Source: an uncultured Haliea sp. (GTDB lineage Bacteria > Pseudomonadota > Gammaproteobacteria > Pseudomonadales > Halieaceae). Taken from it: a stretch of 64,000 bases of DNA. Positions within the stretch are counted from its first letter, which is position 1. Each line of letters opens with the position of its first letter. Under the pieces are notes generated by a model, which was not told where the DNA came from, did not search any database, and worked only from the letters and a program-made list of their open reading frames with translations. The stretch is from contig CAMYIZ010000070.1 in the NCBI GenBank assembly GCA_947258585.1, positions 159,220 to 223,219 of the forward strand, written 5' to 3'. The position numbers were made by a program, and so were the translations under genes. Shown piece after piece: positions 34,291-44,071 of the stretch.

Positions 34291-36554
34291 ATGAACTGCT
34301 GCAGCCCGGTCTCGGCCACCAGGCGCTGCAGGCGCTGGAGCACCTCGCCGGAGTGCTCCAGCAGCTTCACTTCCTCCAGCAGATCGCAGGCATCGGCCCG
34401 GGTGATACTGCGCAGGGTTTTCTTCACTCTCGGCAGCGCAGTCGCATTCATGGACAGCACATCGTAGCCCATTGCCAGCAACAACACCGCTGCCAGCGGG
34501 TCTCCCGCCAGCTCGCCACAGATGCTGACCGGTTTACCCTCCGCGCGCCCGGCCTCGGCCACGGCGCAAAGGGCCTGCAGAACCGCGGGATGGAAGGAGT
34601 GGTAGAGATCCGCCACGCGCGCGTTGTTGCGATCCACCGCCAGCAGGTACTGGGTCAGGTCATTGCTGCCAACCGACAGGAAGTCCGCCCGCCGGGCCAG
34701 GGCGCGGGCCTGGTAGACCGCGGAAGGCACTTCCACCATCACCCCGATGGGCGGCAGCGGCACATCCGTACCCTCCTGCACGATCTCCCGGTAGCCCCGG
34801 TGAATCAGCCGCATCGCCTCTTCCAGCTCGGCGATATTGCTGATCATCGGCAGCAGGATACGCAGGTTGCCGAGGCCCGAGTTGGCCTTGATCATGGCCC
34901 GGACCTGGGCGAGGAAAATCTCCGGGTGATCGAGGGTAACGCGGATACCGCGCCAGCCCAGGAAGGGATTGTCCTCGGTGATCGGGAAGTAGGGCAGCGC
35001 CTTGTCGCCGCCGATGTCGAGGGTGCGCATCGTCACCGGCCTGGGGGCAAATGCCTCCAGCTGCTCGCGATAGATCTGGCGCTGCTCCTCTTCACTGGGA
35101 AAGCGTTCGCGCAGCAGAAAGGGGACTTCCGTGCGGTACAGGCCGACGCCCTCCGCGCCCTGCTCCAGCGAGCGGGTAACATCCGCCATCAGGCCGGTGT
35201 TCACCCACAGCGGCAAGCGGTGGCCGTCCAGGGTTTCGCAGGGCAGGTCGCGCAGGGACTCGAGGTCCCGGGACACGGCCTGGTCCTGGTCCGCCAGGTC
35301 CTGGAAGCGCGCCCGGACCTCCGGCAAAGGGTTGAGGTGCACGATACCGTTGTAGCCATCGATCACCACTTCGCGGTCCTGCAGCCGGGTATAGGGCAGG
35401 TCCACCGCGCCCATGACCGTCGGCACGCCCATCGCCCGGGCGAGGATGGCGACGTGTGAATTGCCGGAACCGCGCACCGAAATCAGCCCGGCCAGCCGCT
35501 CCCTGGGCACCTCGCCCAGGGCCGAGGCCGTCAGCTCCTCGCCCACCAGAATAGTCTGTTCCGGGTAGGACTTGAGCTCCTTTTGTGCCTCGTCCTGCAG
35601 GTAAGCCAGTACTCGCGTACCCAGATCCTTCACATCGACTGCGCGCTCTCGCAGGTAACTGTGCTCCATGCGTTCGAAATGACGGATATGCCTGATCATC
35701 ACTTCGCTGAGGGCGCCCTGGGCCCACTGTCCAGCCTTGATCAGGCGGGCGACCTCACCGCCGATGGCGGAGTCGTCAAGGATTCCCAGGTAGACGTCGA
35801 ACAGGGCGTGATCTTCCGGGTTCATCTCCCCGCGCAGGTTCTCGGACACCGCCTGGATATCGTTGCGCACGGCCGCCAACGCCGCCTTGAACGCGCGCAG
35901 CTCGGCACGCCGGTTGCCGGCCTGCTTGCGGGGCACCGCGTTGAGGTCCGCTACCGGGGACACCACCACCGCAGTGCCGATGGCGATTCCCGGCGCCCCG
36001 GCGATACCGTTGATCCGCGCCGGTCCACCCGCACCGCTGCGCAGCTCTTCCTGTACCGCTCCGGTAACCCGGGCGTGGGCAATAACCCCCGCCAGCTGCG
36101 CCGACATGGTGACCAGGAAGGCTTCTTCGCTTTCGTCGAACCGGCGTCGCTTGGCCTGCTGGATAACCAGCACCCCCAGCACATCGCGCTGGTGAATAAT
36201 GGGGACGCCGAGGAAGGCGTGGAAGGACTCCTCACCCAGCCCCTTGAGCAGCTGGAAGCTGGGGTGACTCTCCGCATCCTCCAGGTTGACCGGCTCTTCG
36301 CGGCTGGCCACCAGGCCCACCAGCCCCTCCCCGGGGGCCAGGCTGGCCTCCCCCACCTGCAGTGGGTTCAAACCCTCGGTGGCACGAAACACCAGACGCC
36401 CGCTGTGCTCGTCGCGCATGTAGACACTGCAGACCTCGGTGCCCATCGCGTCGCGGACCCGCTTGACGATGATATTGAGGGCATCGTTGAGCCCTTCGGC
36501 GGCATTGACCTCCTGAACGATGTTGCGGAGTGTTTCCAGCATCATCGCCGCCAT
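34272..36554 (-). CDS. ptsP: Phosphoenolpyruvate-protein phosphotransferase PtsP (enzyme I-Ntr)
   Basis: A 760-residue nitrogen-PTS enzyme I. Domain order: GAF sensor (residues about 15-165, with EVCSVYMRDEHSGRLVFRA and FLGVPIIHQRDVLGVLVIQQ), EI N-terminal domain, the phospho-His in GSGNSHVAILARAMGVPT, and the PEP-binding C-terminal domain (VEVPSAVYQARAL, GSNDLTQYLLAVDRNNARV, SICGELAGDP). It passes phosphate from PEP to NPr and EIIA-Ntr to regulate nitrogen, potassium and other responses. The ATG overlaps the rppH stop (TGATG); start codons 9 and 12 bases later are also possible. The rppH-ptsP order is conserved in gammaproteobacteria. Confidence 0.95.
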   Translation of the reverse strand: MAAMMLETLRNIVQEVNAAEGLNDALNIIVKRVRDAMGTEVCSVYMRDEHSGRLVFRATEGLNPLQVGEASLAPGEGLVGLVASREEPVNLEDAESHPSFQLLKGLGEESFHAFLGVPIIHQRDVLGVLVIQQAKRRRFDESEEAFLVTMSAQLAGVIAHARVTGAVQEELRSGAGGPARINGIAGAPGIAIGTAVVVSPVADLNAVPRKQAGNRRAELRAFKAALAAVRNDIQAVSENLRGEMNPEDHALFDVYLGILDDSAIGGEVARLIKAGQWAQGALSEVMIRHIRHFERMEHSYLRERAVDVKDLGTRVLAYLQDEAQKELKSYPEQTILVGEELTASALGEVPRERLAGLISVRGSGNSHVAILARAMGVPTVMGAVDLPYTRLQDREVVIDGYNGIVHLNPLPEVRARFQDLADQDQAVSRDLESLRDLPCETLDGHRLPLWVNTGLMADVTRSLEQGAEGVGLYRTEVPFLLRERFPSEEEQRQIYREQLEAFAPRPVTMRTLDIGGDKALPYFPITEDNPFLGWRGIRVTLDHPEIFLAQVRAMIKANSGLGNLRILLPMISNIAELEEAMRLIHRGYREIVQEGTDVPLPPIGVMVEVPSAVYQARALARRADFLSVGSNDLTQYLLAVDRNNARVADLYHSFHPAVLQALCAVAEAGRAEGKPVSICGELAGDPLAAVLLLAMGYDVLSMNATALPRVKKTLRSITRADACDLLEEVKLLEHSGEVLQRLQRLVAETGLQQFIHAPLD

Positions 36555-37048
36555 CAGGCACGCTCCCGGGTAATACGTGCCAGCGGTGGCGCCAGTTCCT
36601 TGAGGGCGCGGCGGTAAACCTCGCGCTTGAAGGCGACCACCTGGTTCAATGGATACCAGTAACTGACCCACTGCCAGTGGTCAAACTCGGGCTTGCTGTT
36701 GGCGTCCAGACAGACCGCGTCATCGTTGGCCCGGAGGTGGAGCAAAAACCATTTCTGCTTCTGGCCGATACAGAGCGGCTCCTCGCCCTTGCGAATAAAA
36801 CGCCGGGGCAAGCGATAGCGCAGCCAGCCGCGGGTTGCAGCGACTACCCGCACCGCGTCCTCGACCAGCCCGACCTCCTCCTCCAACTCGCGGTAGAGAG
36901 CCTGCTCAGCGGACTCGCCCGGGTTGATCCCGCCCTGCGGAAACTGCCAGGCATCCCTGCCGCCTATTCGTCGCGCCCACAGCAACTGGCCGGCATCGTT
37001 CGCCAGCATGATGCCGACATTGGGCCTGAATCCATCCGAATCAATCAC
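36554..37048 (-). CDS. rppH: RNA pyrophosphohydrolase
   Basis: A 164-residue Nudix enzyme that removes pyrophosphate from the 5' end of mRNAs and so starts RNase E decay. The opening [21 protein letters not shown] and the Nudix box ([20 protein letters not shown] followed by VG) are the RppH form, and the C-terminal [21 protein letters not shown] is diagnostic. The stop overlaps the ptsP start. It is divergent from the HAD hydrolase. Confidence 0.96.
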   Translation of the reverse strand: MIDSDGFRPNVGIMLANDAGQLLWARRIGGRDAWQFPQGGINPGESAEQALYRELEEEVGLVEDAVRVVAATRGWLRYRLPRRFIRKGEEPLCIGQKQKWFLLHLRANDDAVCLDANSKPEFDHWQWVSYWYPLNQVVAFKREVYRRALKELAPPLARITRERA

Positions 37049-37156
37049 CGATGACTACCTTTTTATCAGGCGGGCTATTGTTCCACACTTTCCCGCCGCC
37101 GTGAAATTTACTCCGGGTACTCTCCACGCTACCATGAACGGCTGCCTGGAGACGCC

Positions 37157-37813
37157 ATGACACTTGCCATATTCGACCTCGACAACACCCTGATCGGCGG
37201 CGACAGTGACCATCTGTGGGGGCAGTTCGTCTGTGAACAGTCCCTCGTGGACAGCGACTCCTTTGCCCGCGACAACGAGCGCTTCTACCGCGACTACCAG
37301 GCCGGGAGCCTGGACATCCAGGCCTACCTGCGCTTTGCGCTGGGCCCGCTCAAGGGGCGCTCACCGGAGGAGCTGGCGCCGCTACACCGCCAGTTCATGC
37401 GGGAAAAGATCGAGCCCATCATATTGCCGCAGGCACTGCGGCTGATCGACAGCCACCGGCGCCAGGGGCACCGGTTGCTGGTGATCACCGCGACCAACCA
37501 CTTCATTACACGCCCCATCGTCGACGCGCTCGGCATTGCCGACCTGCTGGCCTGCGAGGCGGAAATCGACCAGGGTCGCTACACCGGGGAACCGGTCGGC
37601 ATTCCCTCCTATCACAGCGGCAAGGTACTGCGCCTGCAGGCCTGGCTGCAACAGCAGCAACTGGATCTTGCGGGGAGCTGGTTCTACAGCGACTCCCACA
37701 ACGACCTGCCCCTGCTGGAGCAGGTGGACTACGCCGTGGCGGTGGACCCGGACCCGACCCTGAAAGCCCGGGCCCTGGCAGCCAGCTGGCCGATCATATC
37801 CCTACGGGGTTGA
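37157..37813 (+). CDS. HAD-superfamily hydrolase (HAD-IB, SerB-like phosphatase)
   Basis: A 218-residue HAD phosphatase with motif I FDLDNTLIGGDSD (nucleophile Asp), motif II in LLVITATNHF, and motif III-IV in YSDSHNDLPLLEQVD. The helical cap follows motif I, as in class IB (phosphoserine-phosphatase-like) members. In Pseudomonas a related gene sits next to rppH and may supply histidinol-phosphatase or a lipid phosphatase activity; this is family knowledge, not shown here. Its end overlaps the convergent RlmI-like gene by 20 bases. Confidence 0.88.
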   Translation: MTLAIFDLDNTLIGGDSDHLWGQFVCEQSLVDSDSFARDNERFYRDYQAGSLDIQAYLRFALGPLKGRSPEELAPLHRQFMREKIEPIILPQALRLIDSHRRQGHRLLVITATNHFITRPIVDALGIADLLACEAEIDQGRYTGEPVGIPSYHSGKVLRLQAWLQQQQLDLAGSWFYSDSHNDLPLLEQVDYAVAVDPDPTLKARALAASWPIISLRG

Positions 37814-38993
37814 GCCGGCGGACAAACACCGATTTGAGGTACTCGGTTTCCGGAATCATGGGGTGCACCGGGTGGTCGGGACCCTGCCCGCCCTGCTCCA
37901 GGACTCGCAGCTCGCAGCCACTGCGCCGGGCAGCACCCTGCAGCGCCGCCATCAGGTCTGCCCGGGCCAGATGCATGGAGCAGGAGCCGGATATCAGGAC
38001 CCCGCCGGGGCGCAGCAAGCCCAGCCCCAGCTCATTGATGCGCTGGTAGGCCTTGATACCCTTCTTTATATCCTTGCGCCGCTGAATGAACGCCGGCGGA
38101 TCAAGAATCACCAGGTCGAAGCTCTCGCCCTCGCGCTGAAGCGCCTGCAGGGTTTCCGCCGCCTGACCCTGCCGCACGTGTACCCTGTCCTCCACGCCAT
38201 TCAGGTTGGCATTGGCCAGCACGCCCTCCAGGGCGGTCGCCGAGCTGTCCACGAAGTGCACTTCGCTGGCACCAAAGGCGGCGGCCTGGATACCCCAGCC
38301 ACCGATATAGCTGTAGACATCCAGCACCCGCTGGCCCGGCGCGTAACTGGCGAGCCGCGCCCGGGCCATGCGATGGTCGTAGAACCAGCCGGTTTTCTGG
38401 CCCTGGAATACAGGCACCTGGAAGGACACGCCGTTTTCCCGCAGCGGCACCGACTGCGGCACCTCGCCGTAGACCACCTCGATCCGGTCCGGCAGGTTCT
38501 GCTCGCGGCGGCTGCGGCTGTCGGCGCGCAGCAGGATTCCCGCCGGCTCCAGCAGGGCCACCAGGGCCGCCACAATTTCGACTTCGTAGCGCTCAATACC
38601 GGCGTTGTGGAACTGTATCACCAGATAGTCGCCATAGCGGTCCACGACCAACCCGGGGATACCGTCGCTGTCGCCGTAGACCAGCCGGTAACAGCCGTCC
38701 GCCAGCAGCGCTTCGCGGCTGGCGAGGGCGCGCGCCGCGAGGCCCTGCAGCCAGGCTGCGTCGAGGGCGTGATCCCTGCCGGGAGCATACATCCTGGCAC
38801 AGATCAGCGCCTGGGGCTCCATATAAGCCGAGCCCAGCAGACCGCCGTCAGCCCTGCGCACGGCGACCCTGTCCCCGGCGTTGAACGCCTGCAGCGGACT
38901 GCGCTGGACATCCACTTCATTGGAGTAGACCCAGAGATGCCCCGCCCCGACGCGGCGGTCAGCGCCGGGACGGAGAAAGAGGTCAGCGGTCAC
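37794..38993 (-). CDS. rlmI: Class I SAM-dependent 23S rRNA (cytosine-C5) methyltransferase, RlmI type
   Basis: A 399-residue protein with an N-terminal PUA domain ([34 protein letters not shown]), the central RlmI domain, and a Rossmann methyltransferase with motif [31 protein letters not shown], and SGSCSMHL containing the putative catalytic Cys. By family it methylates C1962 of 23S rRNA. The start is a GTG that overlaps the gcvH stop (GTGA). It runs tail-to-tail with the HAD gene, overlapping by 20 bases. Confidence 0.93.
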   Translation of the reverse strand: MTADLFLRPGADRRVGAGHLWVYSNEVDVQRSPLQAFNAGDRVAVRRADGGLLGSAYMEPQALICARMYAPGRDHALDAAWLQGLAARALASREALLADGCYRLVYGDSDGIPGLVVDRYGDYLVIQFHNAGIERYEVEIVAALVALLEPAGILLRADSRSRREQNLPDRIEVVYGEVPQSVPLRENGVSFQVPVFQGQKTGWFYDHRMARARLASYAPGQRVLDVYSYIGGWGIQAAAFGASEVHFVDSSATALEGVLANANLNGVEDRVHVRQGQAAETLQALQREGESFDLVILDPPAFIQRRKDIKKGIKAYQRINELGLGLLRPGGVLISGSCSMHLARADLMAALQGAARRSGCELRVLEQGGQGPDHPVHPMIPETEYLKSVFVRRLNPVGI

Positions 38994-39379
38994 TCGTCGG
39001 CACAGTGCTCGGTGTAGTCCTCCGCACTCAGCAGGTTTTCCAGTTCGGCGGTATCATCGGGCTGGATCCGGAAGAACCAGCCGTCGTTGTAGGGGTCACC
39101 GTTGACCGTCTCGGGCTCATCTTCCAGGGCCTCGTTGATGGCAATGACCTCGCCGCTGACGGGGGCGTAGATATCGGAAGCTGCCTTCACGGACTCCACC
39201 ACGCCGGCCTCGTCCCCGGCCGCCAGGCGGGCGCCAACTTCCGGAAGCTCGACGAAAACCACGTCGCCGAGCGCTTCCTGGGCATGATCGGAGATACCGA
39301 TGGTCACCGTGCCGTCTTCCTCGAGTCGCGCCCACTCATGGCTGCTGGCGTATTTCAGTTCACTGGGGGTCTGGCTCAT
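38990..39379 (-). CDS. gcvH: Glycine cleavage system H protein
   Basis: A 129-residue lipoyl-carrier protein: [20 protein letters not shown], then [12 protein letters not shown], and the lipoylated Lys in [19 protein letters not shown], ending with the NDGWFFRIQ strand. It shuttles the aminomethyl group between the P, T and L proteins of glycine cleavage. It is coupled to the rlmI-like gene and is not next to gcvT or gcvP in this window, which is unusual but known in gammaproteobacteria. No glycine riboswitch was found in the 114-base gap upstream. Confidence 0.96.
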   Translation of the reverse strand: MSQTPSELKYASSHEWARLEEDGTVTIGISDHAQEALGDVVFVELPEVGARLAAGDEAGVVESVKAASDIYAPVSGEVIAINEALEDEPETVNGDPYNDGWFFRIQPDDTAELENLLSAEDYTEHCADE

Positions 39380-39493
39380 GGTACATCCTCTCGTTCAGAA
39401 TCCGGCGGCCGCCGTGATGGGCAATGCCGCACATTCTAACGGCAGGACCATGAAAAACAATCAGCGCCCGCGAGGCCCCGCGGACAGCTGCGA

Positions 39494-40720
39494 TCAGTCG
39501 TGGGTGGCGACGCCCATGGCCTTTTCCATCAGGCGCTGCTTCAGCGGACGGGCGCGGTCCACGCCACGCATACCCGCGTTGCGCAGCCAGCGCAGCGGCA
39601 GTGCGGGCTGCTCAAACAGGCGTTTGAAACCGTCCATGGCCACCATCATTGCCAGGTTCTCACCCTTGCGCCGACGTTGATAGCGCTTCAGAACCGCCGG
39701 GCTACCCGGAGCCTCTCCCCGCTGCCACGCGCGCAGCAGCTCTTCCGCCAGGACCGCAACATCCTGCAGACCCAAGTTGATCCCCTGGCCGGCCAGGGGG
39801 TGAATGGTGTGCGCCGCATCGGCCACCAGCGCCACGCCCGGCTTTATATAGTCGACGGCGTGACGCTGGCGGAGCGGGAAGGCATGGCGGCGGGAGCAGG
39901 CCAGCACCCGGCCGAGACGCTCCTCGAAGGCGCGCCCGAGGGCCTGGCAAAACTCGGTCGTTTCCAGGCCCATCAGCGCCTCCACCCGCGCCGAATCCAC
40001 GGACCAGACCAGTGAGCAGCAATGCCTCCGGGCGCCACCCGGCAGGGGCAGGAGTGCCAGTGGCCCGGTGCTGAGGAACCGTTGCCAGGCGGTAGCCTGG
40101 TGATCGTGCTCAAGCTGCACAGTGGCGACGATGGCGTGGTGGCCGTAGTCCCACTCACGGGTGCGAAACTCCAGCAGTTCCCGCACCCTGGAGTTGGCGC
40201 CATCCGCGGCCACCAGCAGCCCTGCCTGCAACCGGCTCCCGGACTCCAGCTCCAGCAGCATCTCGCCCGCGGCATCGCGGCTGCAGGCGCGCAAGCGCTC
40301 CGGCGCGAGCAGGCGCACATCGGCGCAGGCCTGCAGCCGGGCGAACAGCGAGCGCACCAGGGCCCGGTTCTCCACGATGTGGCCGAGAGCGCTGGCACCC
40401 ACGTCGCTGCAGTCGAATTCGATCGCGCCGGTACCGTCCGCATCCCACACCGTCATGTGCCGGTAGGCGCAGCTGCGGTAATCCTCGATACCCTGCCAGG
40501 CACCCCACTGCGCCAGCAGGGCCCGCGAGCGGGGATTCAACGCGACCACCCGCGGGTCGAAGTCCTCCAGCTCCAGCCCCGCAGGCAGCTGCCCGCCATC
40601 CGGGGGCTGAGCTTCGATCAACACCACCGAGAGGCCCTGCCCGGAAAGGGCCAGCGCCAGGGCGCTGCCGGCGATCCCGGCGCCGACGATCGCCACGTCA
40701 CAGCGCGGCGACTCAGCCAC
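39494..40720 (-). CDS. ubiI: FAD-dependent 2-polyprenylphenol hydroxylase (UbiI-like)
   Basis: A 408-residue flavin monooxygenase of ubiquinone synthesis, introducing the C5 hydroxyl by homology to UbiI. It has the FAD motif CDVAIVGAGIAGSALALAL, LLVAADGANSRVREL, and the second FAD motif LVADAAHTIHPLAGQGINLGLQD. The GTG at 40720 matches the family start and overlaps the ubiH stop by eight bases. The adjacency ubiH-ubiI and the close match to UbiI support the assignment over UbiF. Confidence 0.92.
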   Translation of the reverse strand: MAESPRCDVAIVGAGIAGSALALALSGQGLSVVLIEAQPPDGGQLPAGLELEDFDPRVVALNPRSRALLAQWGAWQGIEDYRSCAYRHMTVWDADGTGAIEFDCSDVGASALGHIVENRALVRSLFARLQACADVRLLAPERLRACSRDAAGEMLLELESGSRLQAGLLVAADGANSRVRELLEFRTREWDYGHHAIVATVQLEHDHQATAWQRFLSTGPLALLPLPGGARRHCCSLVWSVDSARVEALMGLETTEFCQALGRAFEERLGRVLACSRRHAFPLRQRHAVDYIKPGVALVADAAHTIHPLAGQGINLGLQDVAVLAEELLRAWQRGEAPGSPAVLKRYQRRRKGENLAMMVAMDGFKRLFEQPALPLRWLRNAGMRGVDRARPLKQRLMEKAMGVATHD

Positions 40721-41948
40721 GTAGAGCCTCCAGGCCAGCGGCATGCTCGACGAAGGCACGTTTCAGTGGCGCCGCCCAATCCAGCCCGGACAGCGCGAGA
40801 TCACGGGCCAGCGCCAGCATCGGGTCAGCGTGCATGAACAGGGCCGGCAACCGGTCGCTGAACTGGATGGTTCGGCGCTGATCCGCGCGCTGTTGCTCCC
40901 GGTATCGCTGCAGCACCGACAGCGCGCCGGGGCTCTCCCCGGCAGCCGCCGCGGATGCCAGCACCCGACCCAGGGCGGCGATGTCACGCAGGGCCAGGTT
41001 GAAGCCCTGCCCGGCTACGGGATGAAGGGCGTGAGCGGCATTGCCCATGACCACCACACCCGAGCGCACCTGCTCTTCGCAATGCCTCAGGGCCAGGGGG
41101 TAGCTCTGGCGCGACCCCACCTGCAGCAGGCGCCCGAGGCGATAGCCAAACCGTTGCTGCAAGGCCGCCAGGAACTCGCGGTCGGCGCAGGCCAGCAGCT
41201 GTTCCGCCCGCTCCGGGGGCAGCGTCCAGACCAGGGCGCTGCGGTTGCCCGCGCCCGCGGCCGGCAGCAGTGGCAGCAGGGCCAGTGGCCCTTCATCGGT
41301 GAACCGCTCGAAGGCACAGCCCGCATGCGGCTGTGCGGTGGCAACGTTGCAGATCAGGGCGTGCTGGCGGTAGGGCTTTTCGCTGCTGCTGACACCGAGA
41401 CGCTGGCGCAGGCCCGAGTCGGCGCCATCGGCGACCACCAGCAAGGCGGCCTGGACACGCGAGGGGGCGGCTCCGTCCAGCGCCAACTCAACGCCGCCGC
41501 TGACCGGTGTGGCGGCGACCACTTTTGCCGGGTTCAGCAGTTCCACCCGACCCTGCTCGCGCAGGGCGTGCAGCAGGGCCTGGCCCAGCCAGGGGTTTTC
41601 AACCACATGGCCCAGCGCCTGCCAGCCATAGTCCGCTGCCCGCAGCAGGGTACTGCCAAAATGGCCGCGGCTGGAGACGTGAATGGTGGTAATCGGGCAC
41701 AGCCAACGCTGCAGCGCCGGCCACAGCCCCATGTCCCGGTAAATCAGCTGGGAGCCGTAGCCCAGCGCGGTAGAGCGGGCGTCGAATGAAGGGTGGTAAT
41801 CCGGGACCCGGTCAGCCGGCGGCGGCAGGGCAAAGCCTTCCACCAGGGTGATGCGAGTCGCTGCCGGGAGCACCCGGCCCAGCTCCAGTGCCAGGCTGAT
41901 ACCCACCATGCCGCCGCCCGCAATCACAATGTCCCGCTGCTCCGCCAT
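40713..41948 (-). CDS. ubiH: 2-octaprenyl-6-methoxyphenyl hydroxylase UbiH
   Basis: A 411-residue FAD monooxygenase with RDIVIAGGGMVGISLALEL, LLVVADGADSGLRQRL and VVMGNAAHALHPVAGQGFNLALRD, the UbiH form (NAAHALHPVAGQGFN). It hydroxylates C1 of the ubiquinone ring. It lies four bases downstream of pepP and overlaps ubiI, so pepP-ubiH-ubiI is one run as in E. coli. Confidence 0.95.
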   Translation of the reverse strand: MAEQRDIVIAGGGMVGISLALELGRVLPAATRITLVEGFALPPPADRVPDYHPSFDARSTALGYGSQLIYRDMGLWPALQRWLCPITTIHVSSRGHFGSTLLRAADYGWQALGHVVENPWLGQALLHALREQGRVELLNPAKVVAATPVSGGVELALDGAAPSRVQAALLVVADGADSGLRQRLGVSSSEKPYRQHALICNVATAQPHAGCAFERFTDEGPLALLPLLPAAGAGNRSALVWTLPPERAEQLLACADREFLAALQQRFGYRLGRLLQVGSRQSYPLALRHCEEQVRSGVVVMGNAAHALHPVAGQGFNLALRDIAALGRVLASAAAAGESPGALSVLQRYREQQRADQRRTIQFSDRLPALFMHADPMLALARDLALSGLDWAAPLKRAFVEHAAGLEALRG

Positions 41949-41952
41949 GAGT

Positions 41953-43272
41953 TCAGCCCGCCGCCATCAACGCTTCAATCGCCTCGGGCTGGCGCGGCAC
42001 CCCGTCGGTCAGGACCCGGCAGCCCGACTCTGTCACCACGACATCATCCTCGATTCTCACTCCGATCCCGCGCCAGCGCGGCGCCACCCGGGTATTGCCA
42101 GGGGCGATGTAGATACCCGGCTCCACCGTCAGTACCATGCCCGCTTCCAGTTGCCGCCACTCCCCGGCGACCCGGTAGTCACCCACATCGTGGACATCGA
42201 GGCCCAGCCAGTGGCCGGCTCGATGCATGTAGAATTCCTTGTAGGCTTCGGCGGCGATCAGTTCCTGCACATCGCCCTGCAGCAAGCCGAGATCACGCAG
42301 GCCGCGCGTGATGACATCCACCGTCGCCTCATGGGGCGCGTTCCAGTGATTGCCCGGACGCACCGCCTCAATGGCCGCCTGCTGCGCTTCCAGCACCAGT
42401 GAATAGATGGCCCGCTGCTGGCGATTGAAGTGCCCACCCACCGGGAAGGTACGCGTCACGTCGGCGGCGTAACCCTGGTATTCACAACCCGCATCGATCA
42501 GCACCAGGTCTCCCTTGCGCAACGCCCTGCCATTCCCCGTGTAGTGCAGGATACAACTGTTGGGTCCGCTGCCGACGATACAGGGATAGGCGGGGTGGCG
42601 GGCACCACCGGTGGCAAATTCGTGCAGCAACTCGGCCTCCAACTGGTACTCGAAGACCCCGGGGCGGGCGTGGCGCATGGCACGGCAGTGCGCCCGGGCG
42701 GTGATCTCCCCGGCGCGGGCCAGCAGCCGCAACTCAGCCGCGCTCTTCTTCAGCCGCAGGTCGTGCAGCATGTGATCGAGATCGGTAAATTCCCCCGGGG
42801 GCACTGCTCCGCTGGACTCCTTGCTGCGAATCAGGTTGACCCACGCCATGATCCGGCGGTCGAAGTCGGCGCTGCGTCCCATGGAGTAATAGACCCGATC
42901 ACGACCCTCGATCAGGCCCGGCAGGATGTCATCGATGTCGCCAATCGGAAATGCGTCGTCGGCGCCGTACTCGGCGCATGCGCCCTCGGGGCCGGCGCGA
43001 TAGCCGTGCCAGAGCTCCAGCTTCGGATCACGCTCGCGACAGAACAGGACAAACTCGCCGTGCCCGCGACCGGGCACCAGCACCAGCACCGCATCCGGCT
43101 CGGGGAAGCCGCAGAGATAATGGAAGTCGCTGTCCTGGCGAAACGGATACTCCGTGTCCCTGCTGCGCATCTGCTCCCTGGCGGCGGGTACAATCGCAAT
43201 GCTGTTGGGCTCCATCAGCGCCATCAGGCGCTGTCGACGCCGCTCGAACTCACTCTTGCTGATTTTCACCAA
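41953..43272 (-). CDS. pepP: Xaa-Pro aminopeptidase
   Basis: A 439-residue metallopeptidase that removes N-terminal residues before proline. Its N-terminal AMP_N domain (RRQRLMALMEPNSIAIVPAA) is followed by the pita-bread domain with all metal ligands: Asp pair in VLIDAGCEYQGYAADVTRTF, His in HRAGHWLGLDVHDVG, Glu in MVLTVEPGIYI and Glu in GVRIEDDVVV. The TTG at 43272 (GGGGAG nine bases upstream) or the GTG three bases later is the start. Co-transcribed with ubiH and ubiI. Confidence 0.95.
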   Translation of the reverse strand: MVKISKSEFERRRQRLMALMEPNSIAIVPAAREQMRSRDTEYPFRQDSDFHYLCGFPEPDAVLVLVPGRGHGEFVLFCRERDPKLELWHGYRAGPEGACAEYGADDAFPIGDIDDILPGLIEGRDRVYYSMGRSADFDRRIMAWVNLIRSKESSGAVPPGEFTDLDHMLHDLRLKKSAAELRLLARAGEITARAHCRAMRHARPGVFEYQLEAELLHEFATGGARHPAYPCIVGSGPNSCILHYTGNGRALRKGDLVLIDAGCEYQGYAADVTRTFPVGGHFNRQQRAIYSLVLEAQQAAIEAVRPGNHWNAPHEATVDVITRGLRDLGLLQGDVQELIAAEAYKEFYMHRAGHWLGLDVHDVGDYRVAGEWRQLEAGMVLTVEPGIYIAPGNTRVAPRWRGIGVRIEDDVVVTESGCRVLTDGVPRQPEAIEALMAAG

Positions 43273-43311
43273 AATTCAGGGCTCCCCTTCCGCCGGCTGC
43301 CGGGCACGCCA

Positions 43312-43920
43312 CTAGTGCAGGGGATCTGCTCCCCGGATCGCCTTGTCCCGCTCTTCGCCCCGGGCCCGACTATCGAGGAACACATTGACGGCGGCAACGC
43401 GCATGTACTCAACCAGCTCGGCATAGCTGTTCTCGGCATCCTCGTCATCCTCCTGCTGGGCCTCCGCATCCGCCTGCGCCATGGCGGCAAAATCGCGCAA
43501 AATCTCGGTGCTGTCACCGGGGAGCGTCTCGGCGCCGGTACCGGACATGGCAATCGCCCGGGCAAAGCCGGCAAGAAAGCCCTGGCACCAGTGCGCCAGG
43601 CACTGGGTTCGCACCGCAAGCTCATGGCTGTCATCCGGAAGCAGTGGACAGAAGTCAAACAGGTCCTCGCCCAGGGCTTCGCCACTGAGCGTGTACAACT
43701 GCATGACCTCATCGGCCAGGTCACCATGCAGGTCCAGCTCCAGCGCCTGGTTGACCGCAGCAAGTCCTGCGCCGGGATCTTCACCGTGCCCCGCCGCCAA
43801 CAGGCCCACCAGGCAACCGTGCAGCTCCGACGGCGACAGGGCTACACCCTGCTCCAGCAATTGATCGGCCACTTCATCAAAAACAAACAGATCCGTTTCA
43901 CCCGGCAACCTGTCAAACAT
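43312..43920 (-). CDS. ygfB: YgfB/UPF0149-family protein
   Basis: A 202-residue acidic all-helical protein with SPSELHGCLVGLLAAG, FLAGFARAIAM and EYMRVAAVNVFLD, the YecA/YgfB pattern. In Pseudomonas YgfB influences stress gene expression; its biochemical activity is not clear. It lies 39 bases upstream of pepP in the order ygfB-pepP-ubiH-ubiI conserved in gammaproteobacteria. Its start is divergent from the zapB-like gene. Confidence 0.9.
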   Translation of the reverse strand: MFDRLPGETDLFVFDEVADQLLEQGVALSPSELHGCLVGLLAAGHGEDPGAGLAAVNQALELDLHGDLADEVMQLYTLSGEALGEDLFDFCPLLPDDSHELAVRTQCLAHWCQGFLAGFARAIAMSGTGAETLPGDSTEILRDFAAMAQADAEAQQEDDEDAENSYAELVEYMRVAAVNVFLDSRARGEERDKAIRGADPLH

Positions 43921-44008
43921 CCACGAAACCCCCGGAGCCGCCGCCGCACCTCTACCGAAAACTGCGAAAAGGCGGGCAGGCTATTGAAATACCATAACTT
44001 TTACTGCG

Positions 44009-44037
44009 TTGACCTGTTCCACAGGCAGCTCTATAGT
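44009..44037 (+). promoter_or_regulatory. Predicted sigma-70 promoter of the zapB-like/zapA genes
   Basis: TTGACC (44009-44014) and TATAGT (44032-44037) are 17 bases apart, 35 bases upstream of the ATG at 44072. Both boxes are close to consensus. It argues that the true start of the small coiled-coil gene is 44072 rather than further upstream. Confidence 0.7.
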
Positions 44038-44071
44038 AAGCCCTATATTCACACAGCCCAAGTACAGCGTC

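Noticed and set aside
34287..36617. Plus-strand frames of 390 and 344 codons across ptsP
   Set aside because: PtsP motifs are continuous on the minus strand; the other frames have His/Gln/Arg-rich, low-information products.
39380..39493. Glycine riboswitch upstream of gcvH
   Set aside because: The gap is too short and has no paired aptamer-like segments.
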